NCBI GenBank assembly: GCA_014898415.1
Contig: RCTD01000008.1
Span: forward strand, 496,001-560,000
Origin: Stromatinia cepivora
Lineage: Eukaryota > Ascomycota > Leotiomycetes > Helotiales > Sclerotiniaceae
Length of the DNA stretch: 64,000 nucleotides
Direction of reading: 5' to 3'
Shown: positions 11,001 through 23,933 of the stretch, one piece after another
Position numbering within the stretch: position 1 is the first letter of the stretch
Layout: each line of letters begins with the position of its first letter
Notes under the pieces: generated by a model
What the model was told of the DNA's origin: nothing
What the model saw: only the letters and a program-made list of their open reading frames with translations
Databases searched by the model: none
Made by a program: the position numbers and the translations under genes

Positions 11001-14000
11001 AGATCGGAAAGTCTGGTGATGAAAATATGAAATATGAAATATGAAATATGAAAATATGAAAATATCAAAGTATGAGTCAATCGAATATTACGGAGTACCT
11101 ATCTAGGATTTTTATTAGAGTGTGATTTTGATTTGATTTGATTATGTAAAGAGTAGATAAGGTATTCAGGTACGGTATCATACTCGCTGTACAGTTAGGT
11201 AGTTAGTTAGGTAGTGTTTCTCACGAACTCAACTCTAGAATGGAAATGCTGCAGTTCCTAAGTTCCTTTCCTCCACTTACTTGCTTAGCAAGGGAAGCCC
11301 AGCGAGTCTCAAAGACTACCTTATCGTGACTTATGAAATCACTAAAATGAGATCGCTTTCCTTGACCGACTTAACACTGACAGCGTGGTAATTAATTGGT
11401 CGCGTCACTTAGCTATCGGGGCATGGAGGCGTGACCTAGACTGATGAGTACCTAATAGATCAAACCCAAGCTGACCTACTTTTCGGAGAGGAAAATCGCT
11501 CTCAACAATGGAGGGTCCCGTCCCTACGATAATACGCATAATGCCAACAACGAACGCGGGGGACATCACCAAAGTGGAAAAAAATCCTCAAGCATAACCC
11601 ATGCCTATCCTTGAAAAAACACACACCCGTCAACTCTCAATCGGCCACTCTCATTACAATGTTTTACATTTTGATGATGTGTTTAACTAGACTTTGTCAC
11701 CTGATGACTTACGCTGAGATTTGTTGTTACGAGTTGTTGTTACGGGTCAAGGCCAGGGGATCTCCGAAATCCTATTCTCGCGCTTCGTTGTCTCATCTCG
11801 ACTGGATTGACATTTGGAAAATGAAGCTCTCGTGATGTATTCTAGTCTAGTCAAAAATGTATCCTCGCATGGTATGACCATGACTAAGGGCATTATGGAA
11901 AGAAGAAAATGTTTTATTTCGTACTCCGTACTTGGTAACTTAGAAGCTCGGGCATTTTTCTGCAGCCTGGGGTGGATGAGATTGACTCATCGATGATGGA
12001 TTTTCGGATACCAATACCCAAGATCAACAAAGGACACCTTTTTAAGTTGTCGGCGTTAGGAAAATGAGAAGTGGGATATTTTGGATACGGATTTTGGATT
12101 TGATATCGAAATTTCTCGAAGATACTTTCGGTACATGCTGAACGCTCGAGCGGAACAAAGTATCTCAAATCTTCCACTCTCGATTCCATGAGGAGAAAGC
12201 GGATACTCACTTCCCTTCACATCACTGTCACAACGCCGGAAACGAGCATGAAAAAAAAGCCATCAAAGCAAGCTGCAGCATGATGCTGATACTTGCCGTC
12301 GCCAAACCAATCAATATGTAGGATTTTGAAGAAGCGGGGGATGCTTTTGATAACGTTATTGGCTGTGTGCTTCATGGGTATTATTACTGTTTGTACGGAG
12401 TATTCTCCTATTTGCTATCAATTCCTATCTAGAGGCGTTGCTATTCAAGATCACTCGGCCGGTGACAGACCATAAACTCGATCTCATCGAGAGTAATGCT
12501 TACGCTGATGAATCTATAGGATTTTGATGTGAAGATATGACTGGTGTGGAAGCCTGAATAAAAAACCCTTGTAGCTATTTTCTCTTCCTTTCCTTGCCTC
12601 CAGATTTAGAGAGGGCTGATGGATTTGGCTGAGTGATGTTTGGATGATGTTTGGATGTGTTACAATAAGGTCATGAAACTGGTGATGATACGGGAAGCAT
12701 AAGGAGTTGAATCCGTATCCGGCAACTTTCTCTTGCTTCTTAATTTATTTTGCCTCGTCTTTGTGTTGCATCTATGAATCCCCGCTTGGCAGAAAGGCGG
12801 GTGAGACTTTGAGTGAGGGGTTATGGTAAGAAGGCAAAAAAATTGATGAGTAATTTCTCTTAGGCCCGACATCGAATGTGAATCTGTACCTGGATACCTC
12901 GGACAAAAGTTACGGAGTCATATTCTTGCCATAACCGCCATTTTCCGACAAATGATTGAATACGAATGATCAACGTAATAATGGTGGCAATAAGCTGAAG
13001 CTAGATTCAACTTCATCGTTCATCGGCAATAAGTCAACTTGGAAGAATCAGACTCCAGAACTCCTTATTCACATTTGTCATTGGCAAAACGGAAGTACCG
13101 AATGAGATGCGCAATTGAGAAGAGGCTGAGGAAATCATTCGTGTCTCTCGGACTCTCAGTATCAAAGCCATTCCCGCACAGCACAACACATGGCCTATGC
13201 ATCCGATAGTCCTGCCATGATTAGAAATCTCAGGTCAATTCAATTACATGAAAGAGGGGGGGAAGTTTGAAAATAGAACAGGAAGAAAGTTATTCGTATG
13301 CCCATGCGTTTCAAGAGATTTGCACCCCACACGCTTTGTTTTTGAGCTGGTTATTCCTGTGAGGGAAGTCCTGCATTAATCGCAAGGCTATGCTCAATAT
13401 TCATCACCGCTTCATTGCGACGGCAAAGACGGGCTGGGCTGGAATGATGTTTCCTACCTTTCCTGTGCAAGGCTCAATATAGCTGGATGAATTGGGAATG
13501 CTTGGGGCAACAGATCATCAAGGAGAACCTGAAAATTTGAAAGGCCAGACAACCAGGCACACCTGCCATCTCTCTTTTGAGCTTGAGATTTCCTTGAATC
13601 ATACCATTATCTATGGATAAAGTAACACAAAAGATATAACTCTAGGGGAACACTGCATACTCTGCACGACATAGATAGAAAGTAGGCGTTTTTTTAAGAA
13701 TACCGTAATTCTTTTCGCATCATTTTTTTGAGTGGCGGAGGAAGAAAGATAATGCGATACTGCGAAATGAATATTCTCGTCATCAAATCGAAGCATTTCA
13801 ACGTTTTAATTTGTTTTCTTCTTTGTTAAACCGTCAACTGACAGTTTTTTGATGAGCTTCCCGCAATAACAATGACCACCACCTCTTTCTTTCTTGCCTT
13901 CTCTATTCGGATTTCTCCTTCTGTTCTTTAATTTCTTGGTTGGCTTGAAAGTTGGCTTGAATGGCTTGGAATTTGGCGATGAATCATTCAATATGATTTG

Positions 14001-15950
14001 TAGGAATTTTAAAGAAAAGACTCATCGATGCACATTACTTGCTTGCTACTCATATCTCTACCCGCACGCACGCATATTTTTTCGTCGGGATTAAAAAATT
14101 ATCCTTGTCCTTGAAAAGCGACGCCAAATGTCTGTTCTGTTGGCGATGGATTGCAATAATTCGGTTCCTTTGCTTCACCGTAATCATTCTCTGTGTGAAG
14201 CACATCTTATTAGCTAAACATGACCATGCCGAACTGTAGGAATTGTAACAAAACAGAGCCATGCCCGCCCTGTATTGAAAGATTTCTTCTATCTTCATCG
14301 TCAAAATGTATGATTCCAGAAACATTTAACTCAGCGGCTCCTTGAAGTCTGCAAATAATTATCAAAAACATTATAAACAAACTCAACTCAACTCAACTCA
14401 ATCATCAATTTATTTGGATCTTATTCTCTTGTTCAACAAAAAAAGTAAAGCGAAAAAAAAGGAAAAAAAGTTACTTGTTTGTCTTTACAGGATTTTATTA
14501 TTACTCATTCTTCATCTCTACCTATTCTGCGGAGCATTTTGAAAGTTAACTTTGGGCCCTTGGGAGTTCTTCATCTGACTTCTTATTGTTCTTATTATTG
14601 ATACCACCTCTTGTTCTACGGTTCTACGGTTCCACGGTTTCACGGCTCAACTCATTATCATATCATATCATACGGTTTTTCTACGCTCAACATCTTACCC
14701 GCCCAACCCCAAGCCAGCCTGCCTGCATTGCGACCAAAAAATCAGTGGTTGACTGACCTTCTTTTTCGCCTGCCCGCCTCCTAAAACTAAGTACCACTTC
14801 AGTCCGAGCATAATTCGACTCACAATCTCATACAAATCAAATCAAATCAATCTAAATCCAACTAAATAGGCGTCAATCCAAATTTCCCCACAACTCACGA
14901 ACTCTTTTGTACCATTTTCATCATTTCTACCTAAAATCAAGCCCTTCGACCTTCTACCTTCTACCTATCTACCTATCTACCTTTACAATCAATTCTTCCT
15001 TCGCCACCCGATTTTTTTTAATTTATTCTTATTCACTTATTTACTTCCTAAAAAGGAATCGAAAAAGACTTATTCACGCGATTTCTTTGTTGATTTTATT
15101 CATCGTGTTTTTTATTCATTACAAAATACCCCTCAAATCGAAAAATCGAATCTATTTTACCTCTTTATCAAACAAAACAAACAGACAATCAATCAATCAA
15201 TCAATCAACTTATAAAAAGAAAGGTAGCCTGATTTGATTCTTTCTGGGGCGAACTTTCTTGCCTCGTACAGCATTGGTTAGAGCTTAAAGATTTACCATT
15301 ACATTACATTACATTACCACAACCACACTATTTTACCCAAGACAAAACCCCTACACGCCTACACGCTACGATACCGGCTTTAGTGGATCGGAAGTTCAGT
15401 CTCGCCACTTAACAACCAGTCATACCCCATCAATTTTAATACCAAAAAGGTACCATCACCCATCACCCATCACCCATACCTAAGACTCACAGCCTCACCT
15501 CACCTCACCTCACCTTTTTCGATATAACCCAAATAAGAGTCAAATGCTAACTTCATCTTAAAAAAAAAGGCTTCGCTTTATCTGTCTATCTTCTCTCTCT
15601 TACTTAAATATCCATCGTGACTTCTGAGTCGTAAAGGATTTAAGGGAAAAAGAAAAGAAAAAGAACAGACTCATACTTCGAGCTTAAACTTTCTATTAGT
15701 GTCTCGGTCACCTTCGCAATCTTCGCCTCTTCAAATCAATTTTACAAACACATTACTCACTCCACTCAATCCTTTGTTCAATGACAACCATCGGTTTATA
15801 ACCCTCGACTTTCCTTTAATACAATCACGAATACAAAACACACGCCTACAGTACAACGATATTTCGAATGCTTCACTTCACGATTTCATAAAAGCATACG
15901 TTCCACATCAACTACGCTTTCTGCCCTCTCATCCAAAGTCGCGGCCTTCG

Positions 15951-15974
15951 ATGGGACGCTGGTTTACCCAATAA
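15951..15974 (+). promoter_or_regulatory. Candidate uORF 1 upstream of the cyclin gene (7 codons)
   Basis: ATG at 15951 reads seven codons (MGRWFTQ) to TAA at 15972-15974. It lies 360 bases before the cyclin start and would act only if the transcript leader reaches this far, which the sequence cannot show. Confidence 0.3.
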
Positions 15975-16028
15975 ACTAGCCCGCCATTTATCATAACAGT
16001 TACCATTTCACTCGTCGGAAAGGTCAAC

Positions 16029-16136
16029 ATGCTCTTAGCTCTCACAACTTTCTCCCCAGTCGCCAGTCTTACATCGTCCAAATCTACCGGTTTTATCGTT
16101 TCTGAAGAAATTATCACGATCTCTTCTTCAATCTAG
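16029..16136 (+). promoter_or_regulatory. Candidate uORF 2 upstream of the cyclin gene (35 codons)
   Basis: ATG at 16029 opens a 35-codon frame (MLLALTTFSPVASL...) ending with TAG at 16134-16136, 197 bases before the cyclin ATG. The frame starts like a short hydrophobic leader. If it is in the mRNA leader it could restrict cyclin translation. Leader extent and any intron in it are unknown. Confidence 0.35.
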
Positions 16137-16333
16137 CCTCACCCTCCTCCTACCTCGATCATCTAGCTCTGCAATCACGATAGTGTTCTTGCACGAGCCT
16201 GTATCTAGTCAGAAGGTTTCTTAGGGACAGTCTATAACGGTATAATCTTGATTTTGGCTTTGTACAGACGGCGACTGGAGTTTTATTCCCAATAGAACTT
16301 TTTTTTATTTCCGATTTACAAAATACACCGAAG

Positions 16334-18337
16334 ATGAATTGCGGCGAAGATGATTCGTCGCCTTACACCTCGTTCCATAATGGTCCTTACAGTTCTTCTA
16401 TAGCCTCATCGGCTTCTTCCTCAACTTCTTCAGTTTGGTCGGATGCAGCTTCGCAGTCATCCGACAACTCTTCTATTACAAGCGCATCCTCCGATTCCGA
16501 ACCACCATATTTCTGCGCAAATCAACTACCTCCTCCTATTGCTGCGATTAACATCTGCGAAAAAAATCCCATTACAAAATATTGGCCACAACAAAGGTTA
16601 CCGGTGGAAATCGCTCCGGAAGTAAGGCAGAACCCAAGGAGGACCAGTGTCGGATCCACCACCCGCACAGGACGTCCTCCAACTTTGATACGTCAAGCTG
16701 ATCGAAAGGTCAATTTCGTCGACAGCCTCGTCGGTAAGCTTATTATGAATTCCTGATGATCCCCAAGTTTATGCGCTCAACCATTCCCTCCAGATTCCTC
16801 GGCTTTGATTGTCGAAGCGATATGGCCCCTTTCAACCGTCGCTTGTAGAAGCGAAATGGGTAAAGGTGTCCTTCCTTTGCGTATCTTCATACAGGAAACT
16901 TTGAGACGATCAAGGACTAGCTACTCGACTCTTCAAGTTGCTTTGTACTACCTGATTTTGATCAGGCCCTTTGTACCGAAGACTGATTTCACCATGGAGC
17001 AACCGGATGATACGCAATCATTCCGAGCTTTACAATGTGGTCGACGAATGTTTTTGTCTGCGCTTATTCTCGCTTCGAAATATTTGCAAGATAGAAACTA
17101 CTCGTCACGCGCTTGGAGCAAGATTTCTGGACTACCAACTTTGGAAATTAACCAAAACGAAATAGCCTTTCTCCTTGCCGTGAATTGGGAGTTGCACATC
17201 ACAGAAAAAGTATTTCAACGTTGGACTGATATTGTTCTCAACTACACACCGTCGCCGCAACCTCCATCCTCAGGCGCTTCTTTAAGTATTGCAGAACAAT
17301 CTGTCGAATGGAAAAGAATTGTTCTTCAGCTCAACCCAGAGTTGGATAACATTAAAGAAATTACAGGACGTTCTCAAAAAGAAGTTTGTGGTCTTCCACT
17401 AAGACCTTTCACACCATTGTCTGCCTACCATTTCCCTGGTTCTAATGAATCTACTTCGACACCGAAACAATATTCTCCTAATATCATGGAACCATCACCA
17501 TCAGCTACTTATCCCACTAGTAGACCTGCACCGGCTCTTGGTCTTCTCCCAACACCACGATTGACTCCCCAGAGTACTGGATACAACACTCCTGCTGTGA
17601 GTGCTGCGTCTTATATGCTCGGCAAATCCTCGATGAGTCTCGCTATGACACAGACAAGCTTCTGTGGTCCTCAAGCGACTGAAAAGTGGGCAACCCAATT
17701 GACCTCTTCTCCACAAGGATATTCTTGTAATCGTCGATCGTCTTTGGCCAATTCGGTCTCGTCAATGTCTTCACCAGAATCAATGGTTTCAGATACTTCA
17801 TCAAGATCATCTCGTTCATCTTCAATCTCATCTGCATCGTCATTGACGAGTGCGCCGGTTTCAGCAAAGCTGGATGTCCTGGCGCGTTGTCGATATGCGA
17901 AGCTGTGTAGTGAGAAGCAGAATAGAAATGTTGTTGTGACGGTGCCTGAAATTTGTGGAACATACGATGAACTGGAGACAGATGCGTCAGAGAAAGCTGC
18001 AGAAGCTGCACGTGCTTTACAGGAATTGCACAGTCAACCAAGATCCACGGATTCGCCCAACAGAGCTGGTGCTAAACGAAGTAGGACTCATTCACTTGAT
18101 ATTTCTCTTCACGAAAATGTGCGAGAACTGTTGATGGCTGGAAGCGTGGTCCGCGATCCAGAATATCTGGCTGGTTTTGTTAAGTCAGATGGACATATTG
18201 GTGCGCAAATAATGCCAGCAGGTTCATCTGGAAGGAAGAGACTTTGTTGTGCAACAGAAGCTGCTAGAGGACTTTCTCAATCAAATATGCACCCAGTTTT
18301 TAACCGCCCGGGAATGTGGGAAGGAATACTAAATTAA
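16334..18337 (+). CDS. PHO80/Pcl-type cyclin (Pcl1/Pcl5-like)
   Basis: Two exons, 16334-16733 and 16794-18337, give 647 aa. The donor GTAAGC and acceptor CCAG join as VDSLV-D-SSALIVEAIWP, which restores one frame. Residues 1-115 are Ser-rich. The cyclin box begins near ALIVEAIWPLS and runs through LPLRIFIQETLRRSR, TLQVALYYLILI, CGRRMFLSALILASKYLQD and the helix NEIAFLLAVNWELHI. This is the layout of Pho80-like cyclins that activate Pho85-type CDKs. The long Ser/Thr/Pro-rich tail (about residues 280-480) suggests a phosphorylated, unstable protein. Family knowledge links this subgroup to cell-cycle start, phosphate or Gcn4/amino-acid control; I cannot tell which applies. The flanks are unusually gene-poor. 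Confidence 0.9.
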
Positions 18338-20300
18338 TACACCTTACCGACTTATACATACACTACAAACACACTTGTCATAACAGATTTTCTTTTTCGT
18401 TTGTCTTTTTTAGCTGGTTGGCAAAAGAGACAGTGCAATTATCATATCTCCAGCCATTACACATCATCACATACCATGGGAATCGGATTTTAGATGGCGG
18501 GGTTGCATTACCGTTGATCATTTTATTGCAAAGCTGGAATTCACATCAATGGTACCGGCCTAATTTTCATTGTGATGGGAATAAGGGGAAGGAAATTGGG
18601 AGCATATATCGACAGGTTTTGGGGATGCTTGTACGATGGTTGGCGAATGCTGGCTTTGTTTTATTGGGGATGGAAGAATAAATGGTGGGATATATGCTGC
18701 GCGATGGGAATTTATATCAACACTGTGAAATGCAGGGAAGGGGAAGTGGGATGGCGTGGATATGGAATCGGTGGAGTTTTTTCTTTTAACCTTAACTTTT
18801 TATTGAGTCGATACAAATATGATATGGATGGATTTGAGCACTTGAATGAATGGGGGATGTGTTGGTGATGATGGTGATGGTGATAGTGCTGAGGTTGAAA
18901 TGGTGAATGTGGTTCTGGATGTGGATGAGAGTGATGGGAATTGGACTTTGTCAGGTCATAGGCAAATGTTCATATCGTATGGAATAATTTAATATGTATG
19001 ATCGATCGTTGGATCAATACGTATTTATTTATTTACTTTATCTACCTTACTATCTATCTACCTTGCTATCTACCTACTTATTTTTTCTCTCTCTCGTGTG
19101 TGGTTGAGGTCGTGAGGTTGTGATGAGGTGATAAGACGATATTGTGATGTTGTAATGAGGAGGTGATGAGACGATGAGGTGATAAAGTAAGTCCTGATAT
19201 CCCGTTTCATCCTAGTCTATTTCTTCGTTTGGGAATAATTAGGTATGGATGGATGGATGGATGGATATTATAGGGCTTGAGGCTTGACTTGACTTGATTT
19301 TAGGTAGGTGGGTAGGTAGGTAGAAATGTGTGGGAAAGTGTGGGAAGGGGGAAGGGGGGAGGGGGGGATGGTATAATAAGGTAGTAGGAAAATCAAGATG
19401 AGAAGCTTTTTCGGTTAGCTTTGTTATTTTGGTATTTTGTTAATTACCTTCTTTTTTTCATCTTATCTTATTATAGAATTAGGATTGAAATCGTGGATTT
19501 TGTACTCTAGTGGGATGACTTTCTAGCACTCTGATGCCGAATTTTTGACTTCTGATATTCTGGCTTGTACCGAAAGGAAATCAGAGAGTCGGTTTGTCAC
19601 TCATTTACTAGATTTTTACACATATATATGCACACAACCCACCCCATCAATCCATCTCTAGATTCTAGAAATCCATCACATAGTTGATGATGATGATGAT
19701 GATGATAATGGTACCGGAAAATCTATCTAGAATTCCTGATATTTGATTTTTGTACAAATGCGGAAGAGTTGAGGTTGATGCATATCAATATCAGTTATAT
19801 CTTCCCATGGAATTGGGGAAAGGTAGGTAGATAAGCGTGAGGTAGGTAGGTGGGTTTTGATCTTTGATGTCCGTTTTCTTTTATGTTGAGTTGATGAATC
19901 GATGGTAATAGAAAGGGGGAAAGGGGGAAGGGAAGGGAAGGGAAGGGAAGGGAAGGGAGAGAAATCTTTTCAATAATACATCGAAGGTTTTTCACCAAAT
20001 ATGGTGGATATAAGGGGCGGAAAGGTGATACACTCATAAAATGTCGAACTCCCCACAATCCGGATCTTGATTAGGGATACACGGACTCAAAGTTGAGATA
20101 CCTATTGTAGAAAAGCTATTTGAATCAGTAATGTTTAAGTTCAAAGATATACAGCATTGCACTCTTCCTCTTTGAGCTTGAGTCAAGTATACAATCTCGT
20201 TCCAATAAATCACGAGTCTAAGTTTATGCTCAACCTCTGTCCAGACTTTTACTACTGTTAAGAGTTCTGGTCTGGACTCATCGCACACTAAGCGAAATCA
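18338..20300. other. Cyclin 3' flank with simple repeats
   Basis: This should hold the cyclin 3' UTR and then non-coding DNA. Microsatellites include GATGGATGGATGG at about 19249-19264, a GAT run at about 19685-19707 and a GGGAA run at about 19927-19959. The open frames at 18316-18868 overlap the cyclin 3' end and look like chance. The region ends sharply at the AT-rich island near 20300. Confidence 0.45.
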
Positions 20301-21147
20301 CACCAAAATTGACGATTTTTCAGCTTTTTAAACCTTTGTTATTTATATAAAAATTTGAGATAATTTATTAAAATCTGTATTTATATAAAGATAATTATTC
20401 GAAATTCATTAAATATTAAATAAAATATTTTTATATATTTTTGTTTTGAAATTATATATATTCGAAATCAAAAAAGCCAAAAAAAATTCAAAAAATCGTT
20501 TACTTTATATGGGAAAAATATTACATATTCGAAATTTTGAAAAATTTGAACTTTAAATTAGTATAACTTTTGAACAAAAATTACAAAAAATAAAATATAA
20601 ATTTTTTTATGATTCAATTGTATTTAATTATTATATTGCAAAACTCCAAATATTTTTATTTATTGAAAAAGTTATTCGATATCTAATTTTGTATAAGAAA
20701 ATATAGTTTTTGCAGGGATTCTGTCACGAATTCGAATGGTGTGCGGTGAGGAGATTCCAGAACTCTTATCTCATTACAATTTTCGTCTTGTTTCTTGAAT
20801 GTTTGTTCTACAGAGATTGTAGGGGTAACTTATATTGTAAGACACTTCAAAATTTCTTCAAATTTCCCTTATATGCAAAAACTTTAATTAATAATATCAT
20901 CACACTAATTGAACTTTTTGTAGAGTGATTTTTAGATGATTAAAGTATTATAAATTCTATATTTAAATCTCAAAATCATCAAAATTAACGAAATTATTAT
21001 TTTTCTAATATTGAAATTTTATTGAGTATAATTAGAATCTATTAGAAACTTCAAAACCTTCGAATTTTTTAAATTGTGAATAATCTCAAAATTTTGAACT
21101 TTTTGGAATTTTGGGGGGGAAAAATTGAATATGTTTTCAAATTGTTT
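20300..21147. other. AT-rich decayed flank of the transposon island
   Basis: Base composition shifts abruptly to strong A+T bias. I cannot name an element. A short G+C-richer patch at about 20715-20840 contains TGTCACGAATTCG, similar to the first bases of the solo LTR at 23647. No matching right end was found, so another LTR relic is only a possibility. Confidence 0.4.
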
Positions 21148-21152
21148 AAAGT
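21148..21152. repeat. Left target-site duplication of the outer element (TAAAG)
   Basis: TAAAG lies directly before the left LTR, and TGAAG directly follows the right LTR. They differ only by one G-to-A change, the change expected from RIP. Confidence 0.7.
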
Positions 21153-21317
21153 ATTAACTTTTGGTACAGGAAGTAGTAGTATTGTTGACTATATAGATTG
21201 AACTAAGGATATATTATTCTAATAGGAATAAAATTAAGATTATCCCCAAATATGGTCTATACACCATTATAATCATATAACCTCAATTCTAATCTTATAA
21301 TAACCTCATTTCCAATA
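21153..21317 (-). repeat. Outer element, 3' LTR (left copy)
   Basis: It runs from TATTAAC to ...TTTCCAATA (from canonical TG...CA ends, altered by G-to-A and C-to-T). It aligns along its length with 35025-35190. Its left, outer part keeps G-rich words (GGTACAGGAAGTAGTAG) that are mutated in the other copy, while its right, inner part is mutated. Confidence 0.88.
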
Positions 21318-21339
21318 TTCCCTTATTGAGGATATCCTA

Positions 21340-21425
21340 TTCGATTCTTCTAAACTATTAATCCTAATATTTTCTTGAATCTTTCGAAAACAATTTTTGC
21401 ATAAAACTTTGTTATTCTATTAACA
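21340..21425 (-). pseudogene. Outer element, relic of the C-terminal end of copia pol
   Basis: On the minus strand the frame reads ITKFYAKIVFERFKKILGL then stop. This matches the C-terminal motif of copia polyproteins (usually DGLTKAL...FERFRxLLGL), with the changes expected from RIP. It lies about 25 bases before the 3' LTR, as it should. Confidence 0.75.
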
Positions 21426-22209
21426 ATTATATTGTATATATTGATATAATTAATAATGATTTTCTTCTTTTCTATTAAATTTTTAATAAAATGATAATTG
21501 ATATCTATATATTTGAATTGTTTATATAAATATGGATTCTTAATTAAAATTAAAGTGCTTTGATTATTATCAAATATTTAAATTATATCTTTGTTCTTTT
21601 TAATATAATTTGATTTGAATAGATCTTTAAATATTTGTATAATCTATTTCCTTTATTTAATGAATATTATCATTACAATATATTCTAATTCTGTATTAAA
21701 GATAATTACAAATATTTGTTTCTTATTAACCCACAATATAAGATCTTTATAGAATATTACAATTTCTTTTGAAATATTTTTCTGATTATATTTATTATTA
21801 ATTTAATCTATATTTATATATATCTTTATTATATTATCAAATATATTATATTCCTTGTAGATATCAGATTATACTTTTTTTAATTTGAACTATAACTTTT
21901 ATTTGATTATTGATCATAGATATTACATTAGATTCTTTAAAACTATAATATAATATTTTATTGATTTTATTATAAATTATAAAAATCTTCCAATTAAGAA
22001 TATTATATCTAATCGAATATATACTATTAAATGAATTATATTTCCTATTCGTTATTGATATTCATTTATATTTATTAATTCATCGTTATCGATTATTAAT
22101 CAGAGATAGATATAATCCATTATTGATAATTTCTTAACTTAATATTGTTTATATATAATATTATATTTGATTAATATAATATCGAGATATTCTTTTTGAT
22201 CCATAATTA

Positions 22210-22515
22210 ATATATACACTTTTTTATCGCGAATGATTTTAATATTTAGGATCTTATTAATCTCCTCTAAATTCTTAATATTAAAACAAATTGATAACTT
22301 TTTATCGAATCAAATAATTTACGATAATATATATAATACAATAATGATATCATTGATATATATCAATAATATTATATCACAATCTTTGGATATATATAGA
22401 TATAGATCTGCCAAACTTTATATAAAGCCTATACCTAAAAGCTCCTTTTTCAATAATAAACTCCAGTTCCTTCCAGTTTGCTTCAAATCATATAGACTTT
22501 GTAAAACTCGTAATA
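22210..22515 (-). pseudogene. Outer element, reverse transcriptase relic
   Basis: The minus strand shows RVLQSLYDLKQTGRNW, corresponding to the copia motif LYGLKQAPRxW. About 50 residues later comes LLIYINDIIIV, corresponding to the YVDD active site with the first Asp changed to Asn (G-to-A). Several stops interrupt the frame. Confidence 0.8.
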
Positions 22516-23641
22516 TATATCCCTTTTCGATTTTAATATTTTAGAATAATTCGAAATAGATCTTTTCTTTTAAATACAATTCAGTAAAGGCGTTTTTGAT
22601 ATCAAAATGTAAATATTCCAAATTTTCCTTTGTAATAATAATTAAGAATAATTTAAGTATATTTAGCTTTATTATTAATACAAATATTTCGTTATAATCT
22701 TTTCCTAATACTTAATTGAATCTTCGAATCATTAATCTTGCCTTGAATCGTTTTATCTTATTATCCTTAATCTTAATTATAAATACCCATTTCGTCGAAA
22801 TCAGATTACTTCCTTTAAAAAGTATATATTCTTCCTAAATATAATTTCTTTTTGAATAACTTCCTTTCATTTTTCAAAATATTCTTAATCCGATATTACT
22901 TTTTTATAAATTCTTGGTATTTTAATTTCCAGAATTTCTTTGATTGAATATACTATACCTTCTATATTATCTATATCTATTAACGAAATTATAAAATCTA
23001 AAACAATTTTATCTTTAATATAAAAATCCATTTTATAAATAATTGGGATTATAATTATAATATATTCTATACTTTCTTGAATTTTGATTTATATAGATAT
23101 TGCAATCAATACCCTTATAATCTTGCTTTCCTATTCTCCTTTAAGATCTTATTCTATATCTCTTTTCTGTTTTCGTATTAAATACCTTAAGAATTCATCT
23201 TCAAAATCCATTACATCCTCTTATTCAATCTCAAATGATTATAGATTTATTTCACTTTTTGATTCTACTAAAATAAGTTTATCAACAAAATTTAAAATAA
23301 TTTTAAATTTTGCTTTTAATACAGATTCAGGATCTACAAAAGTTGATTTTTGGATTGAAACCTTTGAAATAATGGATTCGATATCTGAAATATTTTTGGA
23401 AAAAGATTTTTGATTTGTTTTCTGGATATTACCATCTTTATTTTTATTATATATTGATATTAATATATCTAATTTATTTGATTTCAATTTGACAATTAAA
23501 ATATTTAATACAATCACTAAACTCAATATAATATTTACTGAAAAAAATATTTAGAACAAAAATGATACAAATATCACATTTAATATTGAAAATGAAAAAG
23601 ATACCTTATTTGTTACCGATCTACTACAAAATCTTCAATCT

Positions 23642-23646
23642 GATTT
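23642..23646. repeat. Target-site duplication GATTT (left) of the solo LTR
   Basis: GATTT at 23642-23646 and again at 23929-23933 exactly flank the solo LTR. Confidence 0.85.
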
Positions 23647-23928
23647 TGTCACGAATCGTGAACCACAGGAGGCTAACCACATGATACTTCTTATCTCCCA
23701 TATCAATTAATGAGCTAATCGTTCATACATATACATTATAATTCATACGATTTAGTATAGTAGAATAATGACCCTAATAATATATGCACACAATCCCACA
23801 ACTTACAAATGAATATTTGTATATATATATCTAATCGCTCCTTACGAACCATAATTCTTCAGTTGTAGATTCTAAAGAATATAATTGACCCTGTTTATTC
23901 AGCTCTACTACGGCTCTTGTGCGTCACA
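23647..23928. mobile_element. Solo LTR, little mutated, inside the outer element
   Basis: The 282-base sequence starts TGTCACGAATCGTG and ends TTGTGCGTCACA, giving TG...CA ends with an imperfect inverted TGTCACG/CGTCACA. It is flanked by a perfect 5-base duplication, GATTT. Its G+C content and intact CG dinucleotides contrast with the AT-rich DNA on both sides. It contains no coding sequence. The orientation is not determined. Confidence 0.85.
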
Positions 23929-23933
23929 GATTT
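23929..23933. repeat. Target-site duplication GATTT (right) of the solo LTR
   Basis: This is the exact copy of 23642-23646. Confidence 0.85.

Larger units (their letters stand above)
5482..16028. other. Long gene-poor region with simple repeats
   Basis: About 10.5 kb hold no gene I can support. Open frames of 60-108 codons on both strands have no recognisable motif; the best of them, plus-strand 5754-6038, is unsupported. A degenerate repeat lies at about 6640-7060. A 13-base tandem array (unit like ATATCTCAACCTC) lies at 7988-8036. GAAATAT-type repeats lie near 11026-11070, and TCAA and CCATCAC/CACCT microsatellites at about 15186-15208, 15451-15478 and 15495-15515. The right end is probably the promoter and long 5' leader of the cyclin gene. 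Confidence 0.4.

Noticed and set aside
20715..20840. Possible LTR start TGTCACGAATTCG, similar to the solo LTR at 23647
   Set aside because: Similarity stops after about ten bases, and no TG...CA end or duplication is found.
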